A stretch of DNA of 5,135 bases from Chrysiogenales bacterium (GTDB lineage: Bacteria; Acidobacteriota; Aminicenantia; UBA2199): NCBI GenBank assembly GCA_004525465.1, contig SPCN01000179.1, forward strand, positions 1 to 5,135, written 5' to 3'. The position numbers were made by a program, and so were the translations under genes. This document shows, piece by piece, positions 1 through 4,985 of this stretch; position 1 is the stretch's first letter; each line of letters begins with the position of its first letter. The notes under the pieces are model-generated. The model worked only from the letters and a program-made list of their open reading frames with translations, was not told the origin of the DNA and ran no database searches.

Positions 1-202
1 CCACCTGCTTGAGGACCATGGTGAACTTTTCCTTCAGCGGAGTCGGACAATTAGGCTTGGCATAGTTGATCTGGAAACCCTCGTACTTGCCGGCGACGCA
101 GCAGAGCCTTTTGGCTTGAGCCGGCAGGGAAATCACGGCCAGCGAACCGAAAACAAAAAAGAACAGTGCAATCATCAAGGTGACTTTACATTTTTTATTC
201 AC
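1..202 (-). CDS. Small exported hypothetical protein, 5' part only (runs off left edge)
   Basis: I do not recognise this family. The visible 67 residues begin MNKKCKVTLM. They show a classic signal peptide: a basic n-region (KK, K6), a hydrophobic core at about residues 9-26 and an AQA cleavage motif at 28-30. The mature part starts KRLCC and has a further Cys at 52, so disulfides, metal binding or a cofactor are possible but unproven. I chose the GTG start at 202 because a perfect AGGAGG (208-213) lies 5 nt upstream. An in-frame ATG at 220 would place that AGGAGG inside the coding region, and it coincides with the predicted transcription start, so it is less likely. The protein is probably periplasmic or secreted. 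The gene is divergent from the LOR-fold gene at 312, and its 3' end lies outside the window. Confidence 0.8.
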   Translation of the reverse strand, partial: MNKKCKVTLMIALFFFVFGSLAVISLPAQAKRLCCVAGKYEGFQINYAKPNCPTPLKEKFTMVLKQV

Positions 203-226
203 TTTTTCCTCCTGATTCATATATAT

Positions 227-255
227 AAAATAGCAGAAGTATTCAAAAATCTCAA
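227..255 (-). promoter_or_regulatory. Predicted sigma-70-type promoter of the small exported protein gene
   Basis: On the minus strand, TTGAGA (250-255, 5 of 6 to the -35 consensus) and TATTTT (227-232, 4 of 6 to the -10 consensus) are separated by exactly 17 bp. Transcription would start near 219-220. That leaves a short leader carrying AGGAGG at 208-213 and supports the GTG start at 202. This is a prediction from sequence only. Confidence 0.5.
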
Positions 256-262
256 AAATAAT

Positions 263-292
263 TTCCAGGGTTGAGGTCGCAAATGCTATAAT
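263..292 (+). promoter_or_regulatory. Predicted promoter of the LOR-fold gene (perfect TATAAT, weak -35)
   Basis: A perfect TATAAT lies at 287-292. The best-spaced -35 candidate is TTCCAG (263-268, spacer 18), which is weak. Transcription would start near 299, just before the AGGAGG at 300-305, giving a leader of only about 13 nt before the ATG at 312. The -35 regions of this promoter and the divergent one (227-255) are adjacent, so both genes may compete for or share regulators. Confidence 0.45.
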
Positions 293-311
293 TGCCGCCA
301 GGAGGGTCAAG

Positions 312-893
312 ATGCAGGAAACCATTTTTCAGCACAACCAGTACCTGGTGCGTCGCAAGGTATTCACTATTGCCGGAGCCAAGTTCCATGTTTTCGATCC
401 AGCCGGCAACCTGGTTTTTTTCTCTAAAATGAAAGCGTTCAAGCTGCGCGAGGACATCCGCCTCTATCACGATGAAAGCATGAACCGGGAGTTGCTTTTG
501 ATCAAGGCCCGGCAGATCATCGATTTTTCAGCGGCCTACGATGTGTTCGATGCCGCAACCCGGGAAAAAGTAGGTGTTTTCAAACGCAAAGGGCTGAAGT
601 CGATCCTGCGCGACGAATGGTTCATCATGGACGCCGGCGACCACGAGATCGGCGTCATCCGTGAAGATTCGCTGCTGAAGTCCCTGCTGCGCCGTTTCCT
701 CACCAACCTGATCCCGCAAACCTATCATGCCGAGATCCAGGGGACAACGGTCTGCATCTACAAGCAGAATTTCAATCCGTTTGTTCTCAAGCTCAATGTG
801 GATTTTTCCATGGACACGCGCTCGCTCTTCGACCGTCGCCTGGGCATTGCCGGAGCGATCCTGTTGGGGGCGATCGAAGGCCGCCAGAACTGA
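312..893 (+). CDS. LURP-one-related / tubby-like (phospholipid scramblase fold) protein
   Basis: The 193-residue product looks like the LOR/scramblase family: short alternating beta-strands (for example 11-40, 65-93, 102-116, 138-162) with turns such as FDPAGN and MDAGDHEIG. It ends in a hydrophobic helix at about 173-189 (DRRLGIAGAILLGAIEG). In the tubby-like fold a 12-stranded barrel encloses a C-terminal hydrophobic helix, so this tail is more likely a buried core helix than a membrane anchor. There is no signal peptide, so the protein is probably cytosolic or peripheral to the membrane. Bacterial members are mostly uncharacterised, and lipid or ligand binding is only an inference from the fold. 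The start is supported by AGGAGG at 300-305, 6 nt upstream. It is probably cotranscribed with the methyltransferase that begins 27 nt downstream in the same frame. Confidence 0.8.
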   Translation: MQETIFQHNQYLVRRKVFTIAGAKFHVFDPAGNLVFFSKMKAFKLREDIRLYHDESMNRELLLIKARQIIDFSAAYDVFDAATREKVGVFKRKGLKSILRDEWFIMDAGDHEIGVIREDSLLKSLLRRFLTNLIPQTYHAEIQGTTVCIYKQNFNPFVLKLNVDFSMDTRSLFDRRLGIAGAILLGAIEGRQN

Positions 894-920
894 CCCACGA
901 AAGAACACAATGGACTGCCC

Positions 921-1577
921 ATGACTGTCGTGGACGAACTGCAAAGCGTTAATGAAAAAACACGCCAGGCGTACAATATGGCGGCTCAAAAATACCATGA
1001 GCTTTTTCACAACGAAATGAACGAGAAGGAGTATGACCGCCGGCGGCTGGACCTTTTTGCCGGTGGTTTCGCCGCGGACTCGCTGGTTCTCGACGCGGGC
1101 TGCGGACCTACGGCGCATATCGGCCGTTACATAGCCGACAAGGGCATCCCGGTGGTCGGTGTCGACATTTCCGACAACTGCATCGAACTGGCCCGACGCG
1201 TCAATCCCGGCTTGAGGTTCGAGCGCGGAGACATCGCAGATCTGAAATTTGCCGATGAGACCTTTGAAGGGATTGTCGCCTACTATTCGATCATCCATTC
1301 GCCCAAGCGCCACCTCGGCCGTGTCTTTGCTGAATTCAGGCGGGTGCTGAAGCCGGGCGGATCGCTACTGGTCGCGGTCAAGGCCGGAAGCGGCGACGGC
1401 TATCTCGGCGAACTTCTGGGCATCGAGACCGAGATTTACTTTTCGCTGTTCAGCATCGCCGAGATCAGCGGCTATTTCGAACAGGCCGGGTTTGCCCTGG
1501 AATTTCTCGAGAAGCGGAATCCTTACGATTTTGAAATAAAGAACGAAAGAATCTTCGCCATGGGCAGGCGGACTTGA
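921..1577 (+). CDS. Class I SAM-dependent methyltransferase (Methyltransf_11/25 type)
   Basis: The 218-residue protein transfers a methyl group from S-adenosylmethionine to an unidentified substrate. The SAM-binding motif I is VLDAGCG at 56-62. The acidic residue ending beta-2 is D82 (GVDIS), a GD precedes the motif at 103-104, and post-motif II is F115-H126 (FEGIVAYYSIIH). The FRRVLKPGG signature lies at 139-147. An N-terminal helical cap (1-50, with YNMAAQKYHELFH) resembles the cap that shapes the substrate pocket in small-molecule methyltransferases. There is no signal peptide, so it is cytosolic. No convincing Shine-Dalgarno site precedes the ATG at 921, so translation may depend on coupling to the LOR-fold gene ending at 893. 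The substrate cannot be inferred from the neighbours. Confidence 0.9.
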   Translation: MTVVDELQSVNEKTRQAYNMAAQKYHELFHNEMNEKEYDRRRLDLFAGGFAADSLVLDAGCGPTAHIGRYIADKGIPVVGVDISDNCIELARRVNPGLRFERGDIADLKFADETFEGIVAYYSIIHSPKRHLGRVFAEFRRVLKPGGSLLVAVKAGSGDGYLGELLGIETEIYFSLFSIAEISGYFEQAGFALEFLEKRNPYDFEIKNERIFAMGRRT

Positions 1578-1593
1578 AAAATGCATGAAATGA

Positions 1594-1611
1594 AGAATGG
1601 AAAAGCATTCT
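1594..1611 (+). other. Short hairpin in the methyltransferase-peptidase gap
   Basis: AGAATG (1594-1599) and CATTCT (1606-1611) pair perfectly around a 6-nt loop, 16 nt after the methyltransferase stop codon. No T-run follows, so it is a poor intrinsic terminator. It could stabilise the 3' end of the transcript or be chance. In the rest of this gap (1578-1716) I see no well-spaced promoter. The only other notable element is GGAGGAG at 1706-1712. Confidence 0.2.
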
Positions 1612-1705
1612 AGGCGTTTACAAGGCAAATTATGTCGGTTAGGGATATACGCCGCCGTCGGTCGGGTTGTGAACTTTAAAGGTTTTTCCTGCGTTTATGT
1701 TTCCT

Positions 1706-1712
1706 GGAGGAG
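1706..1712 (+). promoter_or_regulatory. Ribosome binding site that fixes the S41 peptidase start
   Basis: GGAGGAG ends 4 nt before the ATG at 1717 (6 nt when measured from GGAGG). This favours 1717 over the upstream in-frame ATG at 1597. The choice also puts the signal peptide at the true N-terminus. Confidence 0.75.
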
Positions 1713-1716
1713 TCTA

Positions 1717-3072
1717 ATGAATGTGAAATGCACCGCTGTCTTGATGTTTGTATTTTATGTTTTGCTGCCGGCCGGCTCCGCGCCCCTGCCCGGACAGGCG
1801 CCGCCTGCGGCAGTTGCCGATCAGGCTGCGCTCGCTCCCGCCGTCCAGGGAAAAATCATCGACTGGGTGTGCGAAAAGTTGAATGCCAACTATGTTTTTC
1901 CGGACCTGGCGGCAAAAATGGAGAAGCATGTCCGCAAACAATTTAAGGCCGGCGCCTACCGGAAAAACAAATCCACCCCTGATTTCCTGAGCTCTTTGAC
2001 CAGGGACCTGCTCTCGGTTTGCAAGGACGCCCATCTCCGTGTAAGTTTCAATGCCAACCCGCCGCCGCCCGACTCGGCCTCCGACCGGGAAAAGGAAAAG
2101 GCCCGGCTGGAACAACTGGAAAAAGACCGCAGTGAAAACTTCTATTTCCGGCAGTGCGAACGGCTCTCGGGCAACGTCGGTTATGTCCGTTTTGATAAAT
2201 TCGCCGATGCCCGCTATGGCGGCCCGACCGCGGTTGCAGCCATGAATTTCCTGGCCAATTGCGATGCCCTGATCATCGACCTGCGCTTCAACGGCGGCGG
2301 CAGCGGCACCCTGATCCAGCTGCTCTTGAGCTACTTTTTCGACGAGCCGGTCCACTACAACAACATGTACATCCGCAACCGCAACGTCACCGAGCAGAAC
2401 TGGACCTCGGCCCATGTGCAGGGCCCGAAGATGACCGCGCAGGACCTGTACGTGCTGACCAGCGATTATACGTTTTCGGCCGCCGAGGAATTCACCTACG
2501 ACCTGAAGAACCTGGACCGGGCCACGATCGTCGGCGCCACCACGGGTGGCGGCGCCCACCCGGTGGAATTCCACTACTTGCGCGAGCTGCAGGTCGAACT
2601 GAAGATCCCGCACGGGCGGTCGTTCAATCCCAAAACCGGGCTTGACTGGGAAGGCACGGGGATCGAGCCCGATATTAAAACAGCAAAGGAGAAGGCCCTG
2701 GATGTCGCCCACACTCTGGCGCTGAAAAACCTTTACCTGAAAGCGCCGGCGGAGCAAAAAGATAAACGCCAGTGGGACTGGCAGTACCTGGAGGCCCGCA
2801 CCAATCCGCTTGCCGTTGACGCAGAGATGCTGAAGCGTTATGCCGGCCAGTACGGGCCGCTGCGGGTAAGTTGGGCGGAAGGCAGACTTTTGCTTCTCGA
2901 ACCAGGGCAGAGCCAGCCGAAAATGATGTGCCCGCTTTCCGACACCCTGTTCGTCATCGAAGGCATCAGCGACATCCGCGCCCAATTCGAGAAGGACGAC
3001 AGCGGCGCCGTGACCGCCCTGTTGGGCTTAAGGGCCGACGGCAGGCAGCAGCGGCTCGCCAAAAGCCAATAA
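1717..3072 (+). CDS. Exported S41-family (IRBP-related, tail-specific-protease-like) peptidase
   Basis: The 451-residue product has a signal peptide at about 1-27 (hydrophobic core 6-19), so it acts outside the cytoplasm. An N-terminal helical region (about 40-110) resembles the domain preceding the S41 core in interphotoreceptor-retinoid-binding-protein relatives. The S41 core spans about 143-335: the strand ALIIDLRFNGGGSG at 184-197, then TFSAAEEF at 252-259 with the probable nucleophile S254, then TTGGGAHP at 275-282 and GTGIEPDI at 313-320. H106 (KDAH) and E312 are candidate catalytic partners by analogy with tricorn-type enzymes. The Lys of the Ser-Lys dyad of classical C-terminal processing peptidases is absent (Gly near 278), and no PDZ domain is evident. 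Residues 365-451 form a beta-rich DUF3471-like tail. The ATG at 1717 has GGAGGAG at 1706-1712. The in-frame ATG at 1597 would add 40 residues before the signal peptide and lacks such a site. The natural substrate is unknown. Confidence 0.88.
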   Translation: MNVKCTAVLMFVFYVLLPAGSAPLPGQAPPAAVADQAALAPAVQGKIIDWVCEKLNANYVFPDLAAKMEKHVRKQFKAGAYRKNKSTPDFLSSLTRDLLSVCKDAHLRVSFNANPPPPDSASDREKEKARLEQLEKDRSENFYFRQCERLSGNVGYVRFDKFADARYGGPTAVAAMNFLANCDALIIDLRFNGGGSGTLIQLLLSYFFDEPVHYNNMYIRNRNVTEQNWTSAHVQGPKMTAQDLYVLTSDYTFSAAEEFTYDLKNLDRATIVGATTGGGAHPVEFHYLRELQVELKIPHGRSFNPKTGLDWEGTGIEPDIKTAKEKALDVAHTLALKNLYLKAPAEQKDKRQWDWQYLEARTNPLAVDAEMLKRYAGQYGPLRVSWAEGRLLLLEPGQSQPKMMCPLSDTLFVIEGISDIRAQFEKDDSGAVTALLGLRADGRQQRLAKSQ

Positions 3073-3120
3073 GGAAAAGCGTCGCTTACGCCGCGCCCCA
3101 TTGTCACTCAAAACAGCCCT

Positions 3121-3840
3121 CTATTGAAGGAAGTTATTGAAGGCCTTCTCGGCTCTGATGGTCGTGGCCGGGCCGTGACCGGGAAAAACTCGAGTGGCCG
3201 GCGACCGGGGCAGCAGCAGCCGGCGGATGTTCTCCACCTCGAAGCGCAGGTTGGCCTGCCGCTCGGCGCGGCTGCTGCCATGGGGCTTGCCGACGGCGCC
3301 GGCGAAAAGGGTGTCGCCGGAGAAGAGGGCGTCGCCGATCTTGAGGCAGACGCTCCCCGGTGAATGGCCGGGGGTGTGGATCACTTCGATCTCCAACTCG
3401 CCCAGGACCAGCTTGCCCTTTTTGGGGTAGAAGCGGTAGGGGATTGCCGCGCCGGTGGTTTGCACGGCCAGGGAGCGGTCGGCGCGGTGCAGGTAGAACG
3501 GCACCGTGAGCTTTTCGGCCAGGAAGGCGTTGCCGCCGACGTGATCGTGGTGGCCGTGGGTGTTGAGCACGGCCAGCACCTCCAGGCGCTGTTCCCTGAT
3601 GAACTCCAGGACCGCGGGCGCCGGGGCGCCGGGATCGATTACCACCGCCTGTCTTGAGTCGGGATGCCAGGCCACGTAGCAGTTGACCGTCCAGCCGCGG
3701 TCGTCAAGGGGCAGGGGCAAGGACTTCATTTCCAGGCCGGAGCTATCTTCCTCGAAGAATCCCATCTCGGGCACGGCCTGGCAGAATAAGTCCAAGCCCA
3801 GCCATGCCAACAGAACTCCCAGTCCGAGGATGCGTTGCAT
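3121..3840 (-). CDS. MBL-fold metallo-hydrolase, glyoxalase II-like, with hydrophobic N-terminal extension
   Basis: The 239-residue protein has the full metallo-beta-lactamase-fold metal set: HGHHDH at 95-100 (H95, H97, D99, H100), H159 in TPGHSPGS, D176 in SGDTLF and H222 in PGHG. This set fits a binuclear metal hydrolase of the glyoxalase II / YcbL-like group acting on thioesters or similar bonds; the actual substrate is unknown. Close relatives usually begin near residue 38 (MKSLPLPL). Here 37 extra residues include a hydrophobic stretch at 4-19, possibly a signal peptide or anchor. No Shine-Dalgarno site precedes the ATG at 3840, so M26 (codon at 3765) or M38 (codon at 3729) could be the true start. 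The usual post-motif region is replaced by GAVGKPHGSSRAER at 181-194. The stop codon TAG at 3121 lies 48 nt from the convergent S41 gene, with no clear terminator between them. Confidence 0.9.
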   Translation of the reverse strand: MQRILGLGVLLAWLGLDLFCQAVPEMGFFEEDSSGLEMKSLPLPLDDRGWTVNCYVAWHPDSRQAVVIDPGAPAPAVLEFIREQRLEVLAVLNTHGHHDHVGGNAFLAEKLTVPFYLHRADRSLAVQTTGAAIPYRFYPKKGKLVLGELEIEVIHTPGHSPGSVCLKIGDALFSGDTLFAGAVGKPHGSSRAERQANLRFEVENIRRLLLPRSPATRVFPGHGPATTIRAEKAFNNFLQ

Positions 3841-3846
3841 GGCTGC

Positions 3847-3876
3847 TTTGTATCATAAACATCATTCTTTTGTCAA
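3847..3876 (-). promoter_or_regulatory. Predicted sigma-70-type promoter of the MBL hydrolase gene
   Basis: On the minus strand a perfect TTGACA (3871-3876) is followed after 18 bp by TACAAA (3847-3852, 4 of 6 to the -10 consensus). An overlapping TATGAT (3852-3857) is a better -10 but lacks a well-spaced -35. Either choice starts transcription about 0-5 nt before the ATG at 3840, giving a nearly leaderless message or one translated from a downstream Met. The -35 lies inside the 19-bp palindrome at 3864-3882. Confidence 0.5.
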
Positions 3877-3882
3877 AAGAAT
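3864..3882. promoter_or_regulatory. 19-bp perfect palindrome over the MBL gene -35 (possible operator)
   Basis: ATTCTTTTGTCAAAAGAAT has 9-bp arms around a single central base at 3873. It contains the TTGACA -35 element of the minus-strand promoter, so a dimeric repressor bound here would block RNA polymerase. It lies upstream of both divergent genes, so it is not positioned as a terminator. AT-rich sequence raises the chance of coincidental palindromes, but arms of 9 bp are long for a region this size. Confidence 0.45.
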
Positions 3883-3888
3883 TCAAAA

Positions 3889-3903
3889 AACAAATGATTT
3901 GTT
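3889..3903. promoter_or_regulatory. 15-bp perfect palindrome just upstream of the MBL promoter
   Basis: AACAAATGATTTGTT has 7-bp arms around a central G at 3896. Its centre is 23 bp from that of the neighbouring 19-bp palindrome (3873), about two helical turns. The sequences differ, apart from a shared CAAA/TTTG core, so it may be a second site for the same or another regulator, or chance. Confidence 0.3.
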
Positions 3904-3948
3904 GGATTAATTAAGTTTCTGGAGTCTCAAATTGAGCAGCAAGTCAAA

Positions 3949-3964
3949 ATTCAATTTTTTGAAT
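3949..3964. promoter_or_regulatory. Upstream palindrome 1 (possible activator site for the TPR gene)
   Basis: ATTCAATTTTTTGAAT has 6-bp arms (ATTCAA/TTGAAT) around TTTT. It matches the second palindrome at 14 of 16 positions, differing only at two central A/T bases. Its centre is about 117 bp upstream of the predicted sigma-54 transcription start. Confidence 0.45.
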
Positions 3965-3978
3965 CCCAAGCTGTGAAA

Positions 3979-3996
3979 AATTCAATATATTGAATT
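3979..3996. promoter_or_regulatory. Upstream palindrome 2, 18-bp perfect (possible activator site for the TPR gene)
   Basis: AATTCAATATATTGAATT is perfectly self-complementary with 9-bp arms. It repeats the ATTCAA...TTGAAT pattern of the site at 3949-3964, with centres 31 bp apart, close to three turns of B-DNA. Its centre is about 86 bp upstream of the predicted sigma-54 start. Tandem, in-phase dyads at this distance are typical of sites for bacterial enhancer-binding proteins. The cognate regulator is not encoded in the window. Confidence 0.5.
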
Positions 3997-4046
3997 GTGA
4001 GGAAATGGCGATCCTGAAGATGTACCTGTTGAATGGAAATAGGCAA

Positions 4047-4062
4047 TTGGCATTAAAATTGC
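4047..4062 (+). promoter_or_regulatory. Predicted sigma-54 (-24/-12) promoter of the TPR gene
   Basis: TTGGCATTAAAATTGC matches the sigma-54 consensus (YTGGCACGRNNNTTGCW): TTGGCA is intact, TTGC is intact, and the invariant GG (4049-4050) and GC (4061-4062) are separated by exactly 10 nt. The CG after TGGCA is replaced by TT, and the last base is G rather than A/T. Transcription would start near 4074, leaving a leader of about 27 nt with GAGGGG at 4091-4096 before the ATG at 4101. A sigma-70 reading (TTGGCA-18-TACATT) is possible but weaker. I see no clear IHF site between the palindromes and this element. Confidence 0.55.
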
Positions 4063-4100
4063 GAGATAAATACATTGAGATGTTTTAAATGAGGGGCATT

Positions 4101-4913
4101 ATGAAAAAAAGATCAGCAAACCGCATTTTGTGTCTGGGATTGCTTTTTATCCCGGTCATGCTGACAGGACAGAAAAACGCCGCCGGCGATAATAACCTGG
4201 AAATACTGCGCAAGCTCCACTCGACCCAGGCGATCGTCAACAAGGGTCTCGAGTTGTTGACGGCCAGGGACCTGGCGGGCGCCGCCCGCGAGTTCAATCG
4301 TGCCCTGGAGACTTTGCCCGAAAATCCCAACGCCTGCTACGGCATGGCCTATATCGGCAACCAGAAGCGGGAGATTGCCCAGGCCTTGATCTGGATCGAG
4401 CAGGCGGAAAAGGGCTGTCTCCTGCTCCAGCAGGCTTGGGAGAAACAAAAAACCAATCCTTTCAAACTGTCGAAGGAGGACGAGGGGCGCCTGCGCGAGA
4501 TCGCCGCCCAGACGGTCGGCGGCAGCGTCGACCTCATGAATTGTGTGCTTAATAATACGGCCTATGAAATGAAGCGAACCGGGGTGAACAGCAACGCCGT
4601 CCCCCTCAAGGGCAACACCGACAACTCCCCCTTCGTTGTCCCGGCCGAGTTCCTGTCCCTGCACGGCAACCTGCTCTTCAAGCTGAAGCGGTTCCCGGAG
4701 GCCGAAGCCAAGTACCTGGAGGTGTTGGCCATCGATCCCGGCCACGAGCGCTGCCTCAACAACCTTATCAATATCTATTTCATCTCCGGCCGCATCGAGC
4801 CAGCCCGCAGGTGGCTGGAAAAGGCCGGCCAGCAGAAGGTCAAAATAAACCCGGGCCTGGAAAAGGCCGTGCGCCAGATCCAGACGCCGGAGAAATCCCG
4901 GGAAAAACCCTGA
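4101..4913 (+). CDS. Exported tetratricopeptide-repeat protein
   Basis: The 270-residue product begins MKKRSANRIL and has a signal peptide (hydrophobic core about 9-22, cleavage probably near 23-29). There is no lipobox Cys, so it is a soluble periplasmic or secreted protein. Two TPR pairs are visible: about 44-77 and 78-107 (A-REFNRALETLPENP and similar), and about 183-216 and 217-250 (FPEAEAKYLEVLAIDPGH then GRIEPARRWLEKAG). The roughly 75-residue linker (108-182) is helical then polar and Asn/Gly-rich. TPRs usually scaffold protein-protein contacts; the partner is unknown and no enzymatic domain is present. I chose ATG 4101 because GAGGGG (4091-4096) lies 4 nt upstream and MKKR is a typical signal-peptide start. 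The in-frame ATG at 4089 would add MRGI and overlap that site. It is divergent from the MBL gene and probably monocistronic. Confidence 0.85.
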   Translation: MKKRSANRILCLGLLFIPVMLTGQKNAAGDNNLEILRKLHSTQAIVNKGLELLTARDLAGAAREFNRALETLPENPNACYGMAYIGNQKREIAQALIWIEQAEKGCLLLQQAWEKQKTNPFKLSKEDEGRLREIAAQTVGGSVDLMNCVLNNTAYEMKRTGVNSNAVPLKGNTDNSPFVVPAEFLSLHGNLLFKLKRFPEAEAKYLEVLAIDPGHERCLNNLINIYFISGRIEPARRWLEKAGQQKVKINPGLEKAVRQIQTPEKSREKP

Positions 4914-4928
4914 TTGCATTGGGGATCT

Positions 4929-4949
4929 CCGGGACGAATTTCCCGGTTT
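4929..4949 (+). terminator. Weak candidate terminator hairpin after the TPR gene
   Basis: CCGGGA (4929-4934) pairs with TCCCGG (4941-4946) around the 6-nt loop CGAATT, 15 nt after the TPR stop codon. Only TTT follows, so intrinsic termination would be inefficient. The gap between the two convergent genes (4914-4985) contains nothing else better. On the minus strand the stem is followed by AGATC, so it does not look like a terminator for the right-edge gene. Confidence 0.35.
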
Positions 4950-4985
4950 CGGAAAGAAAGCGGTGGTTCGAGGAGAGTTTTTGTT

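Noticed and set aside
528..1313. Antisense open frame across the LOR and methyltransferase genes
   Set aside because: It overlaps two genes with clear family motifs on the plus strand and has no recognisable domain of its own.
1612..1640. TTTACA as a -35 box for the S41 gene
   Set aside because: No -10 element occurs at an acceptable distance; the nearest TATA-like sequence is about 23 bp away.
1597..1716. 40-residue N-terminal extension of the S41 peptidase from the ATG at 1597
   Set aside because: It would bury the signal peptide, has no Shine-Dalgarno site, and a strong GGAGGAG immediately precedes the ATG at 1717.
1714..2985. Long open frame antisense to the S41 peptidase gene
   Set aside because: It mirrors codon structure in GC-rich coding DNA. 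The sense strand has clear signal peptide and S41 motifs, and the antisense product shows no recognisable domain.
3073..3120. Possible terminator between the convergent S41 and MBL genes (GCGT/ACGC stem at about 3079-3091)
   Set aside because: The stem is only 4 bp and there is no T-run on either strand.
3907..3936. Further small palindromes TTAATTAA (3907-3914) and CTCAAATTGAG (3926-3936)
   Set aside because: Arms of 4-5 bp are expected by chance in AT-rich DNA, so I did not call them as sites.
4005..4088. A 27-codon plus-strand ORF (MAILKMYLLNGNRQ...) ending just before the ATG at 4089
   Set aside because: Its GAGG is only 2 nt from the ATG, too close for a good ribosome site, and the ORF spans the predicted sigma-54 promoter and start point. 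Its tail vaguely resembles a helical-repeat end, so a gene remnant is possible, but the length is easily reached by chance.
4113..4919. Antisense open frame over the TPR gene
   Set aside because: The plus strand has a ribosome site, signal peptide and TPR motifs. The antisense product is a compositional shadow.
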